DNA of 9,503 nucleotides from positions 1 through 9,503 of the forward strand of contig JAEXMB010000027.1 in assembly GCA_023444705.1 (NCBI GenBank), written 5' to 3'. The notes under the pieces were generated by a model that did not search any database, was not told the origin of the DNA, and saw nothing but the letters and a program-made list of their open reading frames with translations. Position numbers and translations under genes: made by a program. Position 1 is the stretch's first letter. Each line of letters opens with the position of its first letter. This document shows positions 1 to 6,636 of the stretch, piece by piece. This stretch comes from Pseudomonadota bacterium. GTDB taxonomy: Bacteria > Pseudomonadota > Alphaproteobacteria > Micavibrionales > UBA2020.

Positions 1-283
1 GACCAATAGCGACGGCGGTGACGAACGCCGCAACCGCCGCCGCGGACGCCGTGGCGGACGCCGCCGTGGCGGACGCGAGCGTGGTGGCCGCGGCCCGCGC
101 GAAGGTGGCGAAGGCAATGACGGCGAAGGCCGCCGCAGCGCACAGGACAACAACAGCGGCAACGACACCTACGTGCCGCCCAGCGTGCCCGACAGCCACG
201 GCAACAACAACGGCGGGGACAACAGTCAGGAAGCCGCCGCCGGCGGCAGCCGCAAGGGCTGGTGGAAACGCCTGACCGAATAG
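1..283 (+). CDS. rne: Ribonuclease E, C-terminal tail (3' partial)
   Basis: The frame starting at base 2 stays open to the TAG at 281-283 and gives the last 93 residues of a protein that begins outside the window. It opens with a very basic Arg/Gly-rich stretch (RRGRRGGRRRGG-type), continues through a Gly/Asn/Asp-rich, probably disordered linker, and ends in RKGWWKRLTE. In alphaproteobacterial RNase E, arginine-rich RNA-binding segments lie in a disordered C-terminal half, and a terminal Gly-Trp-Trp microdomain docks polynucleotide phosphorylase into the degradosome, as shown in Caulobacter. The match to that pattern is the basis of the call; the catalytic domain is not visible. A DEAD-box helicase or another RNA-binding protein with a similar tail remains possible. 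The gene is convergent with divL and shares its terminator. Confidence 0.72.
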   Translation, partial: TNSDGGDERRNRRRGRRGGRRRGGRERGGRGPREGGEGNDGEGRRSAQDNNSGNDTYVPPSVPDSHGNNNGGDNSQEAAAGGSRKGWWKRLTE

Positions 284-302
284 GCGCTGTAATTCCACTG
301 AT

Positions 303-336
303 AAAAAAAGCCCGGCTTTACCGCCGGGCTTTTTTT
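303..336. terminator. Bidirectional intrinsic terminator between rne and divL
   Basis: A perfect inverted repeat: a 14-base left arm (303-316, seven A then GCCCGGC), a 6-base loop (317-322) and a complementary right arm (323-336, GCCGGGC then seven T). Because the A-run and T-run mirror each other, it is a GC stem followed by a U-tract on both strands. It therefore suits termination of both convergent genes, 20 bases after the plus-strand stop and 15 bases past the end of divL. Nothing else is seen in 284-350. Confidence 0.95.
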
Positions 337-350
337 CTACGTGTATCTTT

Positions 351-2720
351 TTAAAGCAGGTCTTTCTGCGGCAGATAGCAGGTCACGGTCGTGCCCTTGC
401 CCTCGTGGCTTTCAATCGCCACGCGCCCGCCGTGCAGTTCGATGATACGCTTGACCAGCGACAGGCCAAGCCCCGCACCCGAGCGGCGCTGCGTCTTGCC
501 ATCGCTGATTTTCTCAAACGGCGTAAAGACGCGCCCCAGATCGGCGGCGGGAATGCCAAGCCCGGTGTCGCTGACGGCGATCACGGCCTCGGCCCCTTCG
601 ATGCGCGCGGACAGCGTGACGTTGCCGCCGTTGGGGCTATAGTTGATGGCGTTGCTGATCAGGTTGAGCAAAACCTGCTTCAGTCGGCGCTCGTCGGCCA
701 TAAAGACCATATCGTCTGGCGCGTCGACCGATAGCTGCAAGCCCTGCTTTTGCGCCCATGAGCCGGTGAGGTCCGCGACCTGCGCCAGCATCGTCGCGGC
801 AACAATGCGCTCGGGATAAAGCGTGAGGTATCCGGCCTCGAGCGAGGACAGGTCGAGAATATCGTTGATCAGCGATACCAGGCGCTGGCCCGCCGAAATC
901 ATGCTGCCGGTGTATTCCTTCTGCCGGTCATTGAGCGGGCCGAAGTACTGCTGGTCGAGCATTTCGGCAAAGCCCATGATGGCATTGAGCGGCGTGCGCA
1001 ATTGATACGACACGTTGGCGAGGAAGTCGGTCTTGAGCTGCTCGGCGGCCTCAAGCGCGGCGTTCTTTTCAACCAGCGCGGTTTCGACCTTAAGCGTATC
1101 GGTGATGTCGGAATAGGTGTTCAGCACGTTGCCGTCGGGCAGCGGCACGGCGGCGAATTCAAACACCTGCCCGTCGATGCGCGTCAGGCGGCCGCGGCGT
1201 ACCCCGCGCTCAAGCCCGTTGGTGAGGATGTCGGTACGGACCTCGGCCCAGACGTCGTCGCTGAAATGCACCTTGAGCGCGTCGGCGATCTGCGTGACGT
1301 GCGGATTGCCCGACAGGCTGTCGTCGGGCAGGCTCCACTGGCGCGCGAAGGACTTGTTGAACAGGCGCAGGCGCCCGTCCTCGCCAAAGACGGCGATGCC
1401 TTCGGCCAGGTTGTCCATCGTTTCCTGCTGCACGGCAATCAGCGTGTTGTACGACGTTTCAAGCTGCAGGCGCGAGGTCACGTCCTCGAGCGTCACCAGC
1501 ACGCCGCCCTGCGGGCGCGGCACCACGATCTGGCGCAGCACAGTGCCGTCGGGCAGGTACTGCATATCCTCGGTCGGGGCCAGCAGGCTGGTGAAGCGCG
1601 CGGCCCATTGCTGCTTGTACTGTTTATAGTCGGCCTGTTCGGGCAGCTTGCGCAGCTCGCGCAGCTTGTCGATGACCTCGACCATGCGCGGGCGTGCGTC
1701 CATCCACGTGCCGACCATGCCGGTCAGTTGTTCGTAGGCGGTATTATAAAACTCAAGGCGCGTTTCGGCGTCGAACATCGCAATCGCCGTGCGCATCTGC
1801 TCGAGCGTTTCCTGATGGCTGGCGCCCAGACGCTGTTGCAGGGTTTCAAGTTCTTCCTCGCGCGTGACGTCAAGCGCCATGCCGATGGTACGCTTGTCGT
1901 TGCCAAGGGGAATTTCCTGGATTTCGACCAGCCGGCGCTGGCCCTCCACGATCATATGGCCGCGCAGGTTTTGCGGCTCGACATTCGCAAGCGCCTTTTG
2001 CGCCAGCGCGCGCAGGGAGATTCCCGCCTTGTTCACGCCGCTGAGCGGCAGTTCCTTTTGCTCGGCCACCACCGATGCGGCCGTATCATCAACCATGCGG
2101 GCATAGAATTTGTTGCACCAGCTGATGTTGAGTTCGCGGTCACGCACCCACATGGGGAACGGCAGGGCGTTGAGCGTGGCGCGCCATTCGTTCTCGCGCT
2201 TTTCAACGGCAGCAACTGCCTCGATCGAGCGCATGGCGGCGGTGGCGAAATCGGAAATGTCCAAAATCCACAACACCGAGAAGATCTGCGCGTCGTCCTG
2301 TCCGCCGCCCTTGCTGCGCGCCTCGGCCTGAATGACCCCGCGCTTGCCGTAGACCTTGAGCGACTTGAGCCCCGTCACCGTATGCACGCCGATTTCAAAA
2401 TGCTCGCCGAATTGTTGCAGGCGTTCGTACAGCGTGCCGATTGATGCCGCGTCGCTCGCGGTCAGTGCCTGCTGGATATCCTCGATGCTTTCGACCTGCG
2501 CCACACCCAGAAGCTCGGGGAAGGCGGGCGACATCGCCTGCAATCCCGTCTGGTCCCAGCCGCAGTAATCGATGGGAATGGAGCGCAGGAAGGATTCAAG
2601 ACGGTCGTTTTGCAGGGCCAGGCCGCGCACATGGCGGCGGGCGGGCAAAATGGCATCAAGCGCGCGATCGAGCGGGCTGTGCAGCAAAACATGGTCAGAG
2701 GTGTCACGATGCGCAGTCAT
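351..2720 (-). CDS. divL: DivL-type PAS pseudo-histidine kinase (Tyr in the H-box)
   Basis: This 789-residue protein has four PAS-like segments (about 41-155, 176-287, 303-415, 431-543), a HisKA-type dimerisation helix pair (about 562-630) and a HATPase_c domain (about 670-785). The H-box reads VSYQLRTP: Tyr572 (codon TAT, 1005-1007) replaces the phospho-accepting His. This is the hallmark of Caulobacter DivL, which binds phosphorylated DivK and regulates the CckA kinase and hence CtrA. The ATPase boxes are largely kept (N-box Asn690, G1 DTGLGIP from Asp718, G2 GAGLGL at 748-753), but the usual N-box Lys is Asn693. No hydrophobic N-terminal membrane segment is visible, unlike Caulobacter DivL. 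An in-frame TAA two codons before the ATG rules out a longer start. An AAAGGGGAG ribosome site lies about 15 bases upstream. The name rests on the Tyr substitution, domain order and neighbourhood. Confidence 0.87.
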   Translation of the reverse strand: MTAHRDTSDHVLLHSPLDRALDAILPARRHVRGLALQNDRLESFLRSIPIDYCGWDQTGLQAMSPAFPELLGVAQVESIEDIQQALTASDAASIGTLYERLQQFGEHFEIGVHTVTGLKSLKVYGKRGVIQAEARSKGGGQDDAQIFSVLWILDISDFATAAMRSIEAVAAVEKRENEWRATLNALPFPMWVRDRELNISWCNKFYARMVDDTAASVVAEQKELPLSGVNKAGISLRALAQKALANVEPQNLRGHMIVEGQRRLVEIQEIPLGNDKRTIGMALDVTREEELETLQQRLGASHQETLEQMRTAIAMFDAETRLEFYNTAYEQLTGMVGTWMDARPRMVEVIDKLRELRKLPEQADYKQYKQQWAARFTSLLAPTEDMQYLPDGTVLRQIVVPRPQGGVLVTLEDVTSRLQLETSYNTLIAVQQETMDNLAEGIAVFGEDGRLRLFNKSFARQWSLPDDSLSGNPHVTQIADALKVHFSDDVWAEVRTDILTNGLERGVRRGRLTRIDGQVFEFAAVPLPDGNVLNTYSDITDTLKVETALVEKNAALEAAEQLKTDFLANVSYQLRTPLNAIMGFAEMLDQQYFGPLNDRQKEYTGSMISAGQRLVSLINDILDLSSLEAGYLTLYPERIVAATMLAQVADLTGSWAQKQGLQLSVDAPDDMVFMADERRLKQVLLNLISNAINYSPNGGNVTLSARIEGAEAVIAVSDTGLGIPAADLGRVFTPFEKISDGKTQRRSGAGLGLSLVKRIIELHGGRVAIESHEGKGTTVTCYLPQKDLL

Positions 2721-2753
2721 ACCTTAGCCCCGGCTCCCCTTTCCGGTTCTTTC

Positions 2754-2783
2754 ATTTTAAAACGCTTTGGGCGGCCACTTCAA
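2754..2783 (-). promoter_or_regulatory. Candidate sigma-70-type promoter of divL
   Basis: Read on the minus strand there is a TTGAAG (-35, 2778-2783), an 18-base spacer and TAAAAT (-10, 2754-2759, five of six consensus bases). Transcription would start near 2747, leaving a leader of about 27 bases that contains the AAAGGGGAG ribosome site. It was found by eye and is unverified; a TAATAT further upstream is an alternative with a poorer -35. Confidence 0.45.
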
Positions 2784-2822
2784 CATTTAACACCCTGATA
2801 TTACTGCTAGTTTTTAAATATT

Positions 2823-2851
2823 TTGCATAAAAATATAGACTCACATATTAT
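2823..2851 (+). promoter_or_regulatory. Candidate sigma-70-type promoter of the ankyrin gene
   Basis: TTGCAT (2823-2828), a 17-base spacer and TATTAT (2846-2851) make a good housekeeping-type promoter in the most AT-rich part of the window. A second -10-like TATACT lies at 2853-2858. Transcription would start near 2858, only about 19 bases before the ATG at 2877. The upstream in-frame TTG (2823) and ATG (2850) would then lie inside the promoter, which supports 2877 as the true start. Confidence 0.55.
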
Positions 2852-2863
2852 GTATACTCACTT

Positions 2864-2867
2864 GGAG
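2864..2867 (+). promoter_or_regulatory. Ribosome binding site that decides the ankyrin gene start
   Basis: GGAG ends 9 bases before the ATG at 2877-2879, an ideal spacing. No comparable purine motif precedes the in-frame ATG at 2850 or the TTG at 2823. Confidence 0.65.
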
Positions 2868-2876
2868 TATAGCCGC

Positions 2877-5144
2877 ATGGCAACACCGCGCGATCAGCAA
2901 CCGCCCGCATCCATCCGCCATGCCCTGACGGCACTTGAAACCCTGCGCACCGAAGATGCCGCGCTGGCCGCAATGCTTGAAAAATCCCTGCCCGCCTATG
3001 CAATGCGCCTCAGCCAAAGTGGCGAGGCCGTCGATGTGCAAACCCTGCTTGCCATCGCCCGTCAGGGTGAAGAAGCGCTCAAAGATGCTTTTGCCGCTTT
3101 GCGCTCTGCACAAGAAGAAGGATCGCTGCTGGAAAAATACACCAAGATCAAGGCCGAGATCGCAGCCAGTAACGCCCGCCCCGATAGATCACCGACATTG
3201 GCCGCACCCGACCCTGAAAAATATCCGGCTGCCCACATAAACTTTATGCTCGGTGTTGCGGCCGAAAGCGGCGACATCGCAGCCGTGCGTGACATGATCG
3301 CGCACGGAGCCGATATCAACAGCAATATGGGGCAGGCATTGCGCGTTGCGGTTGTATATGGGCATACAGAAACTGCAGCCCTGTTGCTCGAACATGGTGC
3401 CAGTACCGACACGATAGTCCCCGCATTGCCCTATGCCGCAAAAGCCGGCCATATTCAAACCCTCAAGCTGATCTTCAAGCACAGCAGACCTCTCATACAG
3501 CAAGAAAGAAATATGCTTTTAAACGCGGCGGCAAAGGCAGGCCAGACAGCTGTTGTCGCACTTATGCTTGACCAGGGCGTGCCGATTGGCAGCGTCTATT
3601 ACGAGGCAATGAGACACGCATGCGTATATGGACACATCGACGTCATCCGGTTGTTGCTGGATCGCGACCCCTCTATTCCCAAGAGCGAGATAAATAACGC
3701 CCTCGTCGATGCTGCTGAACTCGGTTATACAGAAATCGTTGCACTGTTGCTTGACCGCGGCGCGGATATCCATGCTTCTTGCGACGCCCCGCTCTATGCC
3801 GCCGCCAAGAGGGGACATACCAACACAGTTGCGCTGCTGATTGATCGCGGCGCCAACATTCACGCCGGCAATGACGAGCCGTTGCGCGCTGCAGCCGAGA
3901 ATGGTCACAATACCATCGTTGCTATGTTGCTGGAACGTGGGGCCAATATCCACGTCCTTGATGACCAGCCCTTGCAACTCGCCGCCGTAAACGGGCAGCA
4001 CTACGATACCGCAGCCCTGTTGGTTGACCACGGCGCTGACATTGCCGCCGTATCTCCGCTTCACCAAGGCCGGATCGTCAGTTATATGCAGCAAAGAGAG
4101 CGCTGGCAGCGAACCATCCGCGTCGACCCGCCAAAAGGTATGGAATCGCGCGATCCCGCCGTTTTCAAACCGCAGTTTTTTGCAGATGTCATTAGTGTAC
4201 TGAGCAAAGAAAACTACACGGGGCTGACAGCCCGCAATTACGCCTACAACGCTGTCGCGCTATTCCAGAATGATCAACGCCTGCTGCAGTATTTGAAAAA
4301 GTGGGCCACCTTTATCCAGCAACCGCTGCATAATCTGATTCACATGATCAAACTGCCGGACGACTTATCGGGCATCAATCTTTCTGCCTGGGGCGACGCC
4401 GTGCTACAACACGGGCCCAAAATGGCACAGATGGTCAAGTACTGCGACCGCCTGCCCGAACCCCTGCGCTCGGAAGACGGCAAAAGCTGGTCCTATCTGC
4501 GCACCCGCGCGGAAGTCGCCAAATATGCCTACAACCGCGCAGCCGAACATCCCCAACTTGCAGCCTTGTGTTTTGCGCACATGGTCGATGAAAAAGACTT
4601 CGACGCCGCACTTGATATCGCGCAAGCCGTACCCCCCAAAGTCAGGGACATGCCCGACATCATCATCGACGGCAAGCGTTTCGGGCTGGAAGGTACAACG
4701 TTCCACAGGCTGGCCAACGACGATGTGCGCGGGCTTTTCCTGGGTGAACTGACCGATTGTTGCCAGTCGATCGGCAATGCAGGCAGCGCTTGCGCCACGC
4801 ATGGCTACACATCGCCCAACGGCGGGTTCTATGTGATTGAAACCGCACAGGGCGAGATTATCGGTCAAAGCTGGGCGTGGCGTGGCAAACAGGGCGAGCT
4901 GTGCCTTGACAGCCTGGAAACGCTGGGCAGCCGTGTATCGGAACAGCAGTGGCAAGACCTGCTCAAGGAAGTGACGCAGGAACTCGCCACGTCCAAAGGC
5001 AACGGTGTCAGCGCCCTGCATGTGGGCATAGGTGGCGCCACACCCAGTAGTTTAAGCCAGCACTTCGAACAAGCCATTGCCAAACCCATTGATTACAGCG
5101 GCTACCGCGATTCCAACAAACAAGTCCGCGTATGGAAGCGCTGA
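2877..5144 (+). CDS. Ankyrin-repeat protein with an uncharacterised Cys-rich C-terminal domain
   Basis: This 755-residue protein of unknown function has no signal peptide or membrane segment, so it is cytoplasmic or exported by a leaderless route. Residues 1-110 look helical. Residues 119-392 hold about nine ankyrin repeats, of which the last four begin at 273, 303, 333 and 363, an exact 30-residue period. Residues 405-590 are a mostly helical linker I do not recognise. Residues 595-755 form a compact alpha/beta-looking domain. It carries LTDCCQSIG (Cys628, Cys629), Cys639, His642, SPNGGFYVIE, IIGQSWAWR (662-669), LCLDSLE (675-681) and a terminal SGYRDSNKQ segment. The strand-strand-helix-strand pattern recalls acetyltransferase (GNAT-like) folds, but this is a guess. 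Ankyrin repeats mediate protein binding, so an effector or a regulator of a partner protein is plausible. The gene has its own promoter and terminator and is opposite in orientation to both neighbours. Confidence 0.88.
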   Translation: MATPRDQQPPASIRHALTALETLRTEDAALAAMLEKSLPAYAMRLSQSGEAVDVQTLLAIARQGEEALKDAFAALRSAQEEGSLLEKYTKIKAEIAASNARPDRSPTLAAPDPEKYPAAHINFMLGVAAESGDIAAVRDMIAHGADINSNMGQALRVAVVYGHTETAALLLEHGASTDTIVPALPYAAKAGHIQTLKLIFKHSRPLIQQERNMLLNAAAKAGQTAVVALMLDQGVPIGSVYYEAMRHACVYGHIDVIRLLLDRDPSIPKSEINNALVDAAELGYTEIVALLLDRGADIHASCDAPLYAAAKRGHTNTVALLIDRGANIHAGNDEPLRAAAENGHNTIVAMLLERGANIHVLDDQPLQLAAVNGQHYDTAALLVDHGADIAAVSPLHQGRIVSYMQQRERWQRTIRVDPPKGMESRDPAVFKPQFFADVISVLSKENYTGLTARNYAYNAVALFQNDQRLLQYLKKWATFIQQPLHNLIHMIKLPDDLSGINLSAWGDAVLQHGPKMAQMVKYCDRLPEPLRSEDGKSWSYLRTRAEVAKYAYNRAAEHPQLAALCFAHMVDEKDFDAALDIAQAVPPKVRDMPDIIIDGKRFGLEGTTFHRLANDDVRGLFLGELTDCCQSIGNAGSACATHGYTSPNGGFYVIETAQGEIIGQSWAWRGKQGELCLDSLETLGSRVSEQQWQDLLKEVTQELATSKGNGVSALHVGIGGATPSSLSQHFEQAIAKPIDYSGYRDSNKQVRVWKR
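3693..4052 (+). repeat. Four 90-base ankyrin-coding repeat units
   Basis: Units starting at 3693, 3783, 3873 and 3963 (the last about one codon short after allowing for a one-residue insertion) encode repeats of the form xxPLxxAAxxGHxxxVxLLLxRGAxIHA. The protein pattern is clear, but the DNA copies have diverged substantially, so this is an old tandem array and not a recent duplication. The repeats before 3693 are less regular. Confidence 0.75.
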
Positions 5145-5148
5145 TGCA

Positions 5149-5181
5149 AAAAAGCCGGCTAGGTTTCCCCGCCGGCTTTTT
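5149..5181. terminator. Bidirectional intrinsic terminator between the ankyrin gene and ahcY
   Basis: A perfect 11-base inverted repeat, AAAAAGCCGGC (5149-5159) and GCCGGCTTTTT (5171-5181), around an 11-base loop. It starts 5 bases after the ankyrin stop codon and ends 20 bases before the end of ahcY on the opposite strand. The A- and T-runs give a U-tract in either direction. Confidence 0.93.
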
Positions 5182-5201
5182 GTTCATCTCTGTCGTAGAG
5201 A

Positions 5202-6515
5202 TTAATAGCGATAGTGATCCGGCTTGAAGGGGCCTTGCTCGCTCAGGCCCAGATATTCGGCCTGTTTCTTGCTCAGCGTGGTCAGCTTCACACCAAGCTT
5301 GTCGAGGTGCAGACGCGCCACTTTTTCATCAAGATGCTTGGGCAGGACGTAGACCTTGTTTTCGTACTTGGCGTGGTTTTCCCACAGTTCGATCTGTGCC
5401 AGCACCTGGTTGGTGAAGGACGCGCTCATGACAAAGCTCGGGTGGCCGGTCGCACAGCCAAGGTTGACCAGACGGCCTTCGGCCAGAACGATCAGACGTT
5501 TGCCGTCGGGGAAGACAACCTCGTCAACCTGCGGCTTGACGTTTTCCCACTTGTAGTTGCGCAGGGCTTCGATCTGGATTTCGCTGTCGAAGTGGCCGAT
5601 GTTGCACACAATCGCGCGGTCTTTCATCTCGCGCATGTGGTCAATGGTGATGACATCGACGTTACCGGTGGTGGTGACGAAGATGTCGCCCACGCTGGCG
5701 GCTTCTTCCATCGTGACGACCTGATAGCCTTCCATCGCAGCCTGCAGCGCGCAGATAGGGTCGATTTCAGTCACCAGCACGCGCGCACCCTGCGTGCGCA
5801 GGCTGGCAGCAGAGCCTTTGCCCACGTCGCCAAAGCCGCAGACGACGCCGATTTTACCGGCGATCATCACGTCGGTCGCGCGCTTGATGCCATCGACCAG
5901 CGATTCACGGCAACCATAGAGGTTATCGAACTTCGACTTGGTCACGCTGTCGTTGACGTTGATGGCAGGGACCTTCAGCAGGCCCTTTTTCTGCATTTCA
6001 TAGAGACGGTGAACGCCGGTGGTGGTTTCTTCCGACAGGCCTTTCACGTCTTTGAGCATCTCGGGGTATTTTTCGTGCATGATCTGGGTGACGTCGCCGC
6101 CGTCGTCCAAGATCATATTCGGCGTCCAGCCATCGGGGCCGCGCAGGGTCTGCTCGATGCACCACCAGAATTCTTCCTCGCTCATGCCTTTCCAGGCAAA
6201 GACGGGGATGCCCGCAGCGGCGATGGCGGCGGCGGCCTGATCCTGGGTCGAGAAGATGTTGCATGACGACCAGCGCACTTCCGCACCCAGATCGACCAGC
6301 GTTTCGATCAGCACGGCGGTCTGGATGGTCATGTGCAGGCAGCCGACGATGCGCGCGCCTTTGAGGGGGTTTTTGCCTTTGTATTCGGCGCGCAGAGCCA
6401 TCAGGCCCGGCATCTCGGTTTCGGCAATCGCGATTTCCTTGCGGCCCCAGTCGGCCAGCGAAATGTCTTTGACCTTGAAATCGCCTGCGCTTTGTTTTGC
6501 TTGTGCCATTGCCAT
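5202..6515 (-). CDS. ahcY: Adenosylhomocysteinase (S-adenosyl-L-homocysteine hydrolase), short form
   Basis: This cytosolic, NAD-dependent enzyme hydrolyses S-adenosylhomocysteine to adenosine and homocysteine, relieving product inhibition of methyltransferases. With the start at 6515 the protein has 437 residues. Visible motifs are DDGGD (137-141), SEETTTG (162-168), KSKFDNLYGC (substrate region, Cys202), the Rossmann glycine motif GFGDVGKG (227-234), NIGHFD (His308) and the C-terminal KPDHYRY, whose Lys431 and Tyr435 match residues that reach the cofactor of a neighbouring subunit. The segment between DDGGD and SEETTTG lacks the roughly 35-40-residue insertion usual in proteobacterial enzymes and resembles the eukaryotic form. 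The ATG at 6513-6515 is preferred because AAAGG lies 10 bases upstream. The in-frame GTG at 6594-6596 would add 27 residues unlike the family. A second ATG at 6507-6509 is possible. Confidence 0.96.
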   Translation of the reverse strand: MAMAQAKQSAGDFKVKDISLADWGRKEIAIAETEMPGLMALRAEYKGKNPLKGARIVGCLHMTIQTAVLIETLVDLGAEVRWSSCNIFSTQDQAAAAIAAAGIPVFAWKGMSEEEFWWCIEQTLRGPDGWTPNMILDDGGDVTQIMHEKYPEMLKDVKGLSEETTTGVHRLYEMQKKGLLKVPAINVNDSVTKSKFDNLYGCRESLVDGIKRATDVMIAGKIGVVCGFGDVGKGSAASLRTQGARVLVTEIDPICALQAAMEGYQVVTMEEAASVGDIFVTTTGNVDVITIDHMREMKDRAIVCNIGHFDSEIQIEALRNYKWENVKPQVDEVVFPDGKRLIVLAEGRLVNLGCATGHPSFVMSASFTNQVLAQIELWENHAKYENKVYVLPKHLDEKVARLHLDKLGVKLTTLSKKQAEYLGLSEQGPFKPDHYRY

Positions 6516-6636
6516 GACCGTCACACCTTTCTGTTGAGCGGGCCCGATGCCCGTGAAATACCGGCCCTCAAGATAGACAGGCAGGGCCTTATCCACAAGG
6601 GCGGGAATCGGCTATTTTCGCTAAAAAGGGGCAAAA
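6516..6636 (-). other. ptsI-ahcY intergenic leader
   Basis: These 121 bases hold no gene and no terminator that I can see after ptsI, so ahcY may be read from the PTS operon. GAGGGCC (about 6565-6571) can pair with GGCCCGCTC-type sequence (about 6538-6547) through a small bulge, giving a possible hairpin just before the ribosome site. I cannot match it to a known riboswitch consensus, and no convincing -35/-10 pair stands out. Confidence 0.35.

Noticed and set aside
30..110. Short GC-rich near-repeats that could look like a tandem or CRISPR-like array.
   Set aside because: They encode the Arg/Gly-rich RNA-binding stretch in frame. The units are irregular and have no spacer structure.
18..275. 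An Ala/Thr-rich 85-codon frame at the left edge.
   Set aside because: It is a different frame of the RNase E tail. The frame beginning at base 2 explains the same bases with a recognised motif and a sensible stop.
1002..2444. A 480-codon open frame on the plus strand opposite divL.
   Set aside because: It is antisense to a gene with clear domains and is made of His/Arg/Ala/Leu-rich sequence typical of a GC-rich shadow frame. There is no domain pattern or convincing ribosome site.
2754..2828. CtrA boxes (TTAA-N7-TTAA) in the divL/ankyrin intergenic region.
   Set aside because: TTAA occurs at 2757, 2787 and 2814, but none is followed 7 bases later by a second TTAA.
2823..2876. Longer N-terminus of the ankyrin protein from TTG 2823 or ATG 2850.
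   Set aside because: These codons fall within the likely promoter and lack a ribosome site, whereas GGAG is well placed for ATG 2877.
5214..6266. A 350-codon open frame on the plus strand opposite ahcY.
   Set aside because: It is the complement of a highly conserved enzyme gene. The composition is that of a shadow frame and there is no start signal.
6516..6596. An extra 27-residue N-terminus on AhcY from GTG 6594-6596.
   Set aside because: The added residues do not resemble the family start, and AAAGG is well placed for the ATG at 6513-6515.
6516..6636. A possible SAH or SAM riboswitch in front of ahcY.
   Set aside because: A hairpin is possible, but I could not match the conserved core of the known SAH or SAM classes. 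A covariance-model search (Infernal with Rfam) would be decisive.
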